From positions 108,190 to 132,203 of the forward strand of contig MU631526.1 in NCBI GenBank assembly GCA_026770615.1: a stretch of DNA of 24,014 bases, read 5' to 3'. Below the pieces are notes generated by a model that saw only the letters and a program-made list of their open reading frames with translations, did no database searches and was not told where the DNA came from. Source of the DNA: Pavlovales sp. CCMP2436. Taxonomy: Eukaryota > Haptophyta > Pavlovophyceae > Pavlovales. The position numbers and the translations under genes are program-made. How positions within the stretch are numbered: position 1 is the first letter of the stretch; every line of letters begins with the position of its first letter. Positions 17,421-24,014 of this stretch are shown piece by piece.

Positions 17421-17732
17421 AAGCCTAATCGTATATCATTATAATGATATAATCATCCTATGAGAATACATTAGATTATAATCAGTAATGTAACGATCAT
17501 AATAATGAGCAACAGGATAAAAGAGTTAACATGAAGCACATTTTATTTATAAAATAAATGGATTCGCCTGACTGATGCTGCCTGTCTTCCTATTAAGTAA
17601 GTCGTAGTTAAAATAGATAAATATAAATAAATAAAGCACTTACCGCCGAGGTCGAAAGTGCATCGTCGTCCCGGCGCCGCCCAGCCGCTTTTAAAATGCT
17701 GGTTTGAAAAAAAATTTGGAAGGGAGTTCTGT
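17421..17732. other. AT-rich non-coding stretch
   Basis: No gene seen. Contains a perfect 20-base palindrome at 17432-17451 (TATATCATTA/TAATGATATA). Confidence 0.6.
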
Positions 17733-17835
17733 CATGCTATGTTATGATGCCCCTTTTACCGCCTGGGGCGCAGTCTATGCGCCCAGGTGGCCCCGGGTGT
17801 CAGCGTCTGAACGTCACTGTGTTGAGCTCTATTTA
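17733..17835 (-). mobile_element. LINE A-family 3' end
   Basis: 'GCTATGTTATGATGCCCC', 'CCGCCTGGGGCGCAGTCT' and 'GGCCCCGGGTGTCAGCGTCTG' match the reverse complement of LINE A from its CATAA tail to just inside its stop codon (about 5875-5975). The element points left; its body is absent beyond 17835. The short open plus frame over it (17704-17919) is a shadow. Confidence 0.85.
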
Positions 17836-18095
17836 GCGTCACCTATTAAGAGGGACAATAGTTGTTTTAAGGGAAAAAGAGGAGGGAAAAAGAGGAGAAT
17901 GTCGGTATTCGACGTCTAGAACACGCCGCCTGGGTGACTGCACTGCTCTCGCGCCCAGAATCTCGGGGACCGCCTCTGACTGCCTGCCCACCGTCTGCTG
18001 CCCCACCTTTCTATTCAAGTAAGTATACGTCTTTTTTTTAATAGAGAGGGCGTGGTCAGCATTGCCTTAACTCTCTCGAATATGACGCTAAATAG
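17829..18095. repeat. 13-bp inverted repeat pair
   Basis: CTATTTAGCGTCA (17829-17841) is the exact reverse complement of 18083-18095. The interval (267 bp) has 'GGGAAAAAGAGGA' twice (about 17870-17898) and no gene. It could be a small MITE next to the LINE end, but no TSD is evident. Confidence 0.45.
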
Positions 18096-18099
18096 TCAA

Positions 18100-18102
<3 letters not shown>

Positions 18103-18152
<50 letters not shown>
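18103..18152. repeat. (TC)25 microsatellite
   Basis: Uninterrupted TC repeat. Confidence 0.98.
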
Positions 18153-18155
<3 letters not shown>

Positions 18156-18251
18156 AAGTCAAGGTAGTAGTGAGTGAAATTTTTTTACGCTTCAGTCTTA
18201 TCTTTTGCTCTGAGCGCGCCGTATTTCAAACGAAGCGCAAAGCTCAGCACG

Positions 18252-18695
18252 ATGGAGGAAGCTCGTCCAGAACAGCCTCGCAGAGGGCTGCTGCCGACGA
18301 GGAGATCTCCACGCAGACCCATGCGGTTGGCAGACGGGGTCGACATCCGGACTCGAGTGCTCGTGACCGGGCGGGGCCTTGACGCGCTCCACCGCTCGTC
18401 GCCTCGCGCTTTCGTCTCGAGGCGTCGATGCGAGCGCCCAAACGGTGGATTCGCCTCTCGCGCAGCAGCGCGCCACCATGTAATCACTCGACGCGACGCG
18501 CTCAACTGAGGAGACGGGCACGTCGAGGTCGTTTGGCCCAGGATTGTGGTCCGCGCCGCCCGGTCCGAGCGCTTCTCGCTCGCCGAGCGCGAGGCGGAAG
18601 CGAGGCAGAACGCGTTTGGGCGTTTTGTCTTAAGGGCCATTTTGGCCTTCAAGCCAGAATCGAGTTTTATGTCTTCCTTCTTAAAAGGCAAATAA
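18252..18695 (+). pseudogene. Unrecognised coding-like stretch with a stop
   Basis: The plus frame from ATG 18252 reads 'MEEARPEQPRRGLLPTRRSP...', reaches TGA at 18507-18509, and continues in the same frame as 'HVEVVWPRIVVRAARSERFS' and 'EAEARQNAFGRFVLRAILAF' to TAA at 18693. The second part looks protein-like; the first is Arg-rich and less sure. The opposite strand is open across the same interval (18185-18721) and cannot be excluded. No domain recognised. Confidence 0.25.
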
Positions 18696-18732
18696 CCGCC
18701 GCTCCATTTAAAACAAAGCACAAGACTGTAAA

Positions 18733-18945
18733 TATCTATAAAAACGTCCGGTCCCGTTCGCGGTCTCCCAGTTAAAACTGGGACCAGCTCACGAGCCCCC
18801 GAATACCGTCATCCCCGCTAAGACTGATCAGACAAACGACTGTCGACGACACTCGACTTGCGCGCTGATTAACCTCTGCTGCATTTCGCTCGTCTCGAAA
18901 TGCGGCTCGCCTGCACACGCACCGCACCTACAGCACATAATACAC
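18733..18945. repeat. Diverged repeat R1, copy 2
   Basis: Counterpart of 1502-1735. It begins 'CTATAAAAACGTCCG' (TATA-like) and has the hairpin CCCAGT/TAAA/ACTGGG where copy 1 has a different stem, then 'GAATACCGTC', 'TGATCAGACA', 'ACTCGACTTG' and 'TTAACCTCTGCTGC'. No gene in 18945-19011. Confidence 0.5.
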
Positions 18946-19011
18946 TGAGACGCCGCTCAAGGCTACCAAGGCTACGAAGACGATGCTGCTCCCTGCGGCC
19001 GCCACGGCAGG

Positions 19012-19193
19012 GCTGCGGCGGCCGAGGCGCGGCCGAGGCGGGGCGTGGGGGCCAGGGCGCACACACTCACACCCTTTGGTGTGAGTGCTGGTGCATGAGG
19101 GTTTGGGTCGATCGCTCGACCTCAGCCTGACGTCGACCAAGCCAGTGACTGAACAATACCCGTTGAACCATGCTGAACCGTAAATATATATAC
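19012..19193. repeat. Duplicated 182-bp block R2, copy 1
   Basis: Runs from 'GCTGCGGCGGCCGAGGCG' to 'CCGTAAATATA'; repeated at 19474-19655, offset 462, with few differences. Contains a perfect 10-bp hairpin (CACTCACACC, loop CTTT, GGTGTGAGTG at 19064-19087). Its last ~50 bases (from 19141) also occur alone at 16273. Confidence 0.92.
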
Positions 19194-19249
19194 AAGCAGA
19201 GAAAGTGAACTTCTGCGCCAGCCCACCTCCCCCTTCCCCCCCCACCCTT

Positions 19250-19470
19250 TCCTTGCTTGTCAGCTGTTCTCCTAAATTTATCGTGTCGCCTCGAAGTGTG
19301 TCATGTTGGCGTCGATGGTAATTACGCATATTTGTCTGTCTTGCCTGCTGCGCGATGCCGTGAGCAATTCACCGAGGGTCTTATTCTGCCGTGTTCTGCC
19401 TCCTGTAGTAGTTCGGTGTATCCATGTGGTACTGCCGATCCGCGGGTGGTGCGGGGTGTATACGTAATAT
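19250..19470 (-). pseudogene. Retroelement ORF tail fragment
   Basis: The minus strand reads 'RQICVITIDANMTHFEATR' (about 19280-19345). It parallels 'ICVISIDEGKTHFEAT' downstream of the OTU domain in copy 2 (21380-21440). Nucleotide similarity ('GAAGTGTGTC...ATTACGCATAT') supports the match. Upstream frames are scrambled. The fragment lies between the two R2 blocks. Confidence 0.5.
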
Positions 19471-19473
19471 AGA

Positions 19474-19655
19474 GCTGCGGCGGCCGAGGCGTGGCCGAGG
19501 CGGGGCGTGGGGGCCGGGGCGCACACACTCACACCCTTTGGTGTGAGTGCTGGTGCATGAGGGTTTGGGTCGATCGCTCGACCTCAGCCTGACGTCGACC
19601 AAGCCAGTGACTGAACAACACCCGTTGAAATATGCTGAGCCGCTAATATAAATGC
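19474..19655. repeat. Duplicated 182-bp block R2, copy 2
   Basis: Second copy of 19012-19193, with the same hairpin at 19526-19549. It abuts the OTU-like fragment at 19650. Confidence 0.92.
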
Positions 19656-19878
19656 GTAATTTAGGTCGATAATGTCGCCCACTTTGCCGGGGTCTCTGCT
19701 TAGTTTCAGCACCGCGATGTTCCCATGACTGTCGCTTTGCTGTGGAGCATGTTGTCTGACATCCATGCGGCCTGGTTTGCTGGGAAGTGGGGAAGGCCGT
19801 GTTTTGCCTGCGCTGCTATTGGCCAGAAGTTGGGTCGCTTACTGTGGTCTAGGTCATTCCCCATGGGGTCATCCTAAG
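19650..19878 (-). pseudogene. OTU-like retroelement fragment, copy 3
   Basis: The minus strand reads 'DPMGNDLDHSKRPNFWPIAA', then 'QAKHGLPHFPANQAAWMSDN' and 'MLHS', closely matching copy 2 ('DPMGNNLDHRLIRNVWPIEA', 'AAWMNDNMLHS'). After a frameshift it continues 'GNIAVLKLSRDPGKVGDIID', matching 'GKDVVLIKRLEQGQVHKVIA'. Both ends are truncated: the DGNC Cys motif is absent and the R2 block cuts the other end. It sits only about 40 bases upstream of the LCL3-like gene's ATG. Confidence 0.72.
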
Positions 19879-19919
19879 CGAAAAACTTTTTTCGCGTGAA
19901 AAACATTAATTTAGCAGCG

Positions 19920-20930
19920 ATGGCGACCCCCCGCCTAAGTTTGGTATCGGCGCTGCTGCTCTGCTGCGCGCTGTCGCTGGAGGCGGCGCGTGCCGTCGAG
20001 CCAACGCTCGGGCCGCGCACCGCCTCTCATGCGCCCATTCCCGCGCGCCACGGCTCCGCCTCTCGCGCGCCCGCCCCCGTGCACGGCTCGCGGCTGCTCG
20101 CGCTGCGCGGCGGCGGCGGTCCGCTCGCCGGCCTGGCCGGGCGCACGGCCGCGCTGCTCTCGCAGACCGCAGGCCTGGCGAGGCCGCTCATCGTGGCGCT
20201 GGGCGCGGCATTCGCTTCGCTCTCGCCCCGCCTCAAGGTGGCTGTCGTCTTCGGCGCGGGGCTGGCTGCCGGCGTGCTCCTCGGCGCCTCGGCCGAATCG
20301 CTGGAGGTCTTCCGAACTGTCGACGACGTGCCGGGCCGCTACTTCCGGCAGCAGCGCGAGATCCCGTGCGTCGTTGTCACGGTCACCGACGGTGATACGA
20401 TCCGTGTGATGCACACGCCGCTGCTCTCGGCCCCGCGGCGCTTGTTCGCCCACCAGTTGCGCGGCTTCTCGCAGAAGAAAGCGCCCAGGCTCTCCGACTC
20501 AACACTTCCAATCAGGCTCGCGGCGGTCGACACGCCCGAGGTCGCAAAGTTTGGCAAGCCCGCGCAGCCGTTCGCAGACGAGGCAAAAGCGTACGTCTCA
20601 AAGCGGCTCCTCGGCAAGTCGATTCGCGTGAAGCTTCTCTCGCGCGATCAGTACGGGCGCGCAGTCGCCTCCATCAAGTACCGCCAGGGCCTGGTGCCCG
20701 TGCGGCGCGATCTCGGCGAGGATCTGCTTGCCGACGGTCTCGCCGTCGTATACAGGCAAAGGGGCGCACAGTACGACAGCCCTCAGGGCGTGGAGAAGTG
20801 GAATAAGCTTGAGGCGCATGCCAAGTCGCGCGGCAAGGGGCTGTGGGGTGGACGGAGCGAGAGGATGGAGCTCCCCTCCGAGTACAAGGCGCGTATGCGG
20901 ACCGCGGCGCGTCCCGTTGGTGGGCGCTGA
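19920..20930 (+). CDS. LCL3-like staphylococcal nuclease-family endonuclease, membrane-anchored
   Basis: Intact, intronless. I chose ATG 19920 (336 residues), because the frame upstream opens only with GTG. Residues 1-25 are a signal peptide ('LSLVSALLLCCALSLEAARA'). A Pro/Arg/His-rich linker and 'SRLLALRGGGG' (58-67) follow, then a membrane segment ('LKVAVVFGAGLAAGVLLGAS', 105-124). The SNase domain spans about 149-309. 'TDGDTIRV' (Asp157/Asp159), 'RLAAVDTPE' (Arg199, Asp204, Glu207) and 'DQYGRAVA' (Arg247) retain the Ca-binding and catalytic residues known for the family. An insertion after the first strand ('HTPLLSAPRRLF'), 'FGKPAQPFADEA' and 'SRGKGLW' resemble fungal LCL3 endonucleases. 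The predicted role is a Ca-dependent, membrane-tethered phosphodiesterase/nuclease; the organelle is uncertain. Stop TGA. Retroelement fragments flank it on both sides. Confidence 0.88.
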   Translation: MATPRLSLVSALLLCCALSLEAARAVEPTLGPRTASHAPIPARHGSASRAPAPVHGSRLLALRGGGGPLAGLAGRTAALLSQTAGLARPLIVALGAAFASLSPRLKVAVVFGAGLAAGVLLGASAESLEVFRTVDDVPGRYFRQQREIPCVVVTVTDGDTIRVMHTPLLSAPRRLFAHQLRGFSQKKAPRLSDSTLPIRLAAVDTPEVAKFGKPAQPFADEAKAYVSKRLLGKSIRVKLLSRDQYGRAVASIKYRQGLVPVRRDLGEDLLADGLAVVYRQRGAQYDSPQGVEKWNKLEAHAKSRGKGLWGGRSERMELPSEYKARMRTAARPVGGR

Positions 20931-21339
20931 GTTCTCGGCTCGTGGATGGAGCACCAGTCCGTCCACGTCTCCACGAGTGTAATTTTTATAATGTATTCCG
21001 CTCGAGTCCTCTCGTCGTCGTCGGTTCATAACGACGTCACTTTCGCAAGTGAATCCGCCGTTCCAGCAGGTCTTCGTGACCACCACTGAAAATAAGTACA
21101 TCGTTGAGATGCCGGACACGCCGATGTCCTTGCCACATTGTCGCCGCCGCCGCCGCCTTCCATGTGCCGCTGTCGTCGTCGTCCCAGCCGCCCACGTTCG
21201 ACTTTCACCACAGCTTGCCGTCTCCTTCTCTCAAGCTGCTGCGGCTGCCGCTGCCACCGTTCCCATCTCCACCACGCCCTCACCCTCGCTCTCACCTTCC
21301 CCCTCTCCTCTCCCCTCGCCGTTTTGGTTTCGTCAGTCT
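20931..21339. other. Intergenic, with CT/CCG-rich low complexity
   Basis: 3' flank of the LCL3-like gene. 21138-21320 is rich in CCG, CTC and TCC runs, which keep several spurious frames open. No gene supported. Confidence 0.6.
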
Positions 21340-23503
21340 TAATTTATGGCTTCTTGTCCTTGGGTCAGACTGTCATCTGTCTGTTGCTTCAAAGTGTGTC
21401 TTGCCTTCATCGATTGAGATTACGCATATCATCCTTCCTCATTTGCGCGATTCTGCGATAAGCTCAGGTCAGGATTTACGTTAGCTCTAGGCCGGGCTGT
21501 CCACCCGTTTCCGTTTGCGCTGTATGGTAAGAGGCCGTTCAGAGGCTCGGCGCGGTATATAGCGATGACTTTATGCACTTGCCCCTGCTCCAGTCTCTTG
21601 ATCAGAACCACATCTTTGCCTACGCATGTGGCGATGCTGTGGAGCATGTTGTCGTTCATCCATGCTGCCTGATTTGGTCCGAAGTGAGGCGGCCCGTACT
21701 TTGCTTGCGCTTCGATTGGCCAAACGTTTCGGATTAGCCGGTGGTCAAGGTTGTTGCCCATAGGGTCACCTACGTTCTCCGGTCTGCGTAGATTCAAGTG
21801 TTCCTGGATGTGTTGCGGGAGGCTGCGGGCATGTGTGATTGCCGCATTTCGTAGTGCTATGGCTGCCTCCCAGCTAACCGCCTTCCGTGCGCTTCTCAGC
21901 ACAGCGTAGGGAAGGCAGTTTCCATCACCTTGTATGCTTGCGTGGGTTAGGTTTGCACTTGCCAGTAGCGCTCTCAGGTTGCCAGCCGGTTCGCTTGTCC
22001 GTAGATCTCCAGTGATTGTGACGGCTTCTTCCTCTGTAGGGGCTTTTTGTGCTCTGTTAGCTTCTCTTCCTGCTGCCCGTGGGCCCGCTGGGTTGAGTAG
22101 TGAGGATTTAGTCCTAGCGTTAGGTACCCCGATAGTAATAACAACCCGGCCAGTGCCACCACTGGCTTTCTTTGGCGGTGGGCTGATCGGACTTGCCTGG
22201 GTGACTATGAGCCCTTGTAGTAACACCTTTCTAACCTTGCTGTCTCTAATGGCAAGCATGTCAAAGTGTTGGCCGTGCTGTGCGGTGGGTTTATCTCCAG
22301 CCTTCATCTGCATTCGCAGCAGGGCTGTCCTCCGTTTGCAGTGCATTCTGAGGCTGCTTGATACCACCTCCTTCTGCAGCAGCCCGCGCTTGATCACTAT
22401 GGGTCGGCCTTCATCGTCTTTCCAGTTGCCTTGTGCAGAGCTCTTCCTATCCTGGTCTATGATATCTTTAACCTTCTGGTCTATCTGTCCCGCATAGTAG
22501 TCCTCCCTCGCCATGACTGCTGATGCGGCGGAGCGGGCTCCACCTTTAGAGATGTTGTCTTCAGTGGCCTCTTCCACTGCTGCAGTCAGGGCCTGTTTGA
22601 GTGCTACACGAATAGCAGCTGTCTCAGAGCATCCCCGAAATAAATGGTCTCTGGAGTCTCCCCTGGCCATCGATCTCCTGCTGCCACATACAGAGGGCAC
22701 TTCATGCTCATCTTGGTGGACTTTCCTCCCATAATTGTCCTGTAATGGCCAATTTCTGGGAACTCGGCTGCAATATTAGCATTGTACCGTATCGATCCCG
22801 ATATGCGTTGTAGCATGAAGTTCAGTAGTTGTTCCGGCCATGTGGATCGGGCCAGCATATGTTTGGACTCATTCTCCCAGGGTGCGGCTGTGTTCCCTTT
22901 AATGGCATATTTACCTGGCCTAATATTGGCCATGAACACCTCGACCAACTACCTCCTAATGCGCGCAGCAATACCTTTGCGGAAGTGCGACTTGTCGGCT
23001 CTTTGGATGTCCCCGGAGGGAGTTGTAACCATGTACTTTCCTGGGGTGATGGCTGGTTGTTGTAGATGTTGGCCATTCGTTTTCCCGTGTATAGTGACCT
23101 GTTTGGCATCCCAGTCGGCCATGGCATTGAGCATCACAAGGTCATCCATATGATGGTCTATTCCTTCCATTAGGGTTCTGATCTTGTTTATGGTCTGGGA
23201 TTCTACAACATATGTGTTCGTGGTTTCGCGTCATATTGGGTTAATACGGACGAGTTGTTTTTCCATTTCCTTGTCTAGGTCATGCGCCGACGTGTGCTCG
23301 ATTTTACGGGGAAGATTGTTGCCCAGGGCCTGCTCGATGAGTGCTAGGGCTGTTGTCATGTAGGGATTTTGGTGGTAGGCGTGAGAACTCTCAGCGGTCA
23401 TGCCGTTCGGTCTCCCGTTGCACTTGGTGTCTGGAATGGTGTGATGTTCATCATTTGATTTTGCTGCTATACGATCAAGGCTCAATCCTGTACGAGTGAA
23501 CAC
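21340..23503 (-). pseudogene. Non-LTR retroelement 3' part with OTU-like protease domain, copy 2
   Basis: Best-preserved family member, read on the minus strand. The RNase H C-half is at about 23400-23090 ('TAESSHAYHQNPY', 'IEHTSAHDLDKEME', 'LNAMADWDAKQ'). A linker ('LQQPAITPGKYMVTTPSGDI') and 'GSIRYNANIAAEFPEIG' follow. The zinc finger region near 22680 has the second Cys of CPLC changed to Tyr. A 423-residue open stretch (22700-21429) then carries a helical region and an OTU-like domain at about 21947-21501. It has GDGNC (Asp259, Cys262 in that frame), 'NVWPIEAQAKYGPPHFGPNQ', 'AAWMNDNMLHSIA' and 'DVVLIKRL'. OTU proteases are cysteine deubiquitinase-fold enzymes; here it may act as an element-encoded protease. 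Lesions are TGA near 23232, TAG at 22949-22951, a frameshift near 22660, and a frameshift after 21429 before 'ICVISIDEGKTHFEAT'. The usual C-terminal His is not evident ('NGNGW'). Confidence 0.75.
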
Positions 23504-23514
23504 CTACTGTTGAC

Positions 23515-23540
23515 TTTTTTTTTTTTTTTTTTTTTTTTTT
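23515..23540. repeat. Poly-T run (26)
   Basis: Lies just beyond the 5' boundary of retroelement copy 2. On the minus strand it is a poly-A, possibly the tail of another inserted sequence. Confidence 0.95.
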
Positions 23541-23906
23541 CTAGCACTGCGTCTGCAGATTCACTGAGTCATACCTGGCCAAATCCTATGTAAATAGGAA
23601 ATGTCACTATACTTAATTTAAACATTTTATTAGGTATATTATATAAGTTTTTGCGATCTCAGCAAAGTGACAAGGCTATATTTATATTGGCCTCTCGAGA
23701 CCTTACATTCCAACTCTTAGCTAGCGGGAGAACGAAATTTCCTTGTTCTAAATATATCTGACTGGCAGTCTGAGTGTTGAGCCAGAGCAATGCTGCTGAC
23801 AAGTACAACTAATGCTCACTAAATTATATTTATATAATAACCCAAGTTAAAAATAGTACTAATCTAACTAGAGCTTATCAAATGCAATCTATATTTACGA
23901 ATTACG
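23541..23906. other. AT-rich non-coding stretch
   Basis: No gene, repeat or motif recognised. Confidence 0.6.
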
Positions 23907-23932
23907 TACACACACACGCACGCACACCCACC

Positions 23933-24014
<82 letters not shown>
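23907..24014. repeat. CA-rich then (TA)n microsatellite, runs off window end
   Basis: Imperfect CA/CG/CC dinucleotides to about 23935, then uninterrupted TA to the window end. Confidence 0.97.

Noticed and set aside
17704..17919. 71-residue plus ORF
   Set aside because: It lies over the reverse-oriented LINE A 3' end, so it is non-coding.
21138..21461. Plus-strand frames over the CCG/CTC-rich stretch
   Set aside because: Open only because of low-complexity sequence; composition is Ser/Pro/Arg/Leu with no motif.

Overview
The window looks like nuclear DNA from a unicellular alga, most likely a haptophyte. This is an inference from two intronless, GC-rich host-type genes. One has an N-terminal signal peptide followed by a short transit-like segment. 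The other carries an 'LLALRGGG' leader motif of the kind I associate with haptophyte and stramenopile secretory or plastid leaders. I see no bacterial operon structure, rRNA, tRNA or CRISPR. Nearly everything else is decayed mobile DNA, and one assembly gap (13360-13473) lies inside a repeat.

Layout. 1-1500 (minus): 3' part of a non-LTR retroelement (OTU copy 1) with the order RNase H C-half, CPLC zinc finger, OTU-like remnant. 1500-1735: a diverged repeat that recurs at 18733-18945. 1810-3885 (minus): a related retroelement tail (element C) with a 23-residue Pro-rich tandem repeat, split by a 419-bp MITE (2762-3180) with a clean 4-bp target duplication. 3894-5982 (plus): 5'-truncated RTE-like LINE (LINE A) with a (CATAA)4 tail, lying tail-to-tail with a minus-strand LINE carrying a C-terminal RNase H (LINE B, 6024-9196). 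9389-10078 (plus): unknown ORF with one stop. 10357-10776: second MITE copy with its own TSD. 10978-12456 (minus): intact GST-like host gene. 12538-13359 and 16314-17168: two nearly identical foldback elements with ~215-bp terminal inverted repeats. Between them are a retro-ORF remnant, a long hairpin, and two unknown coding-like stretches in divergent orientation. 17177-19878: TIR scraps, LINE 3' ends, microsatellite, a duplicated 182-bp block and two more retroelement-tail fragments. 19920-20930 (plus): intact LCL3-like staphylococcal-nuclease-family gene. 21340-23503 (minus): best-preserved OTU retroelement tail (copy 2). 23515-24014: poly-T, AT-rich DNA and a TA microsatellite.

The most notable theme is a retroelement family whose ORF runs from RNase H through a CPLC-type zinc finger into an OTU-like cysteine protease domain. 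It is represented by three OTU-bearing fragments, a further tail fragment, and a relative (element C) in which a proline-rich repeat occupies the place of the OTU domain. All copies here carry inactivating lesions. The host genes (GST-like, LCL3-like) show no functional link to each other or to the transposons. All homology statements come from reading motifs by eye; no search was run.
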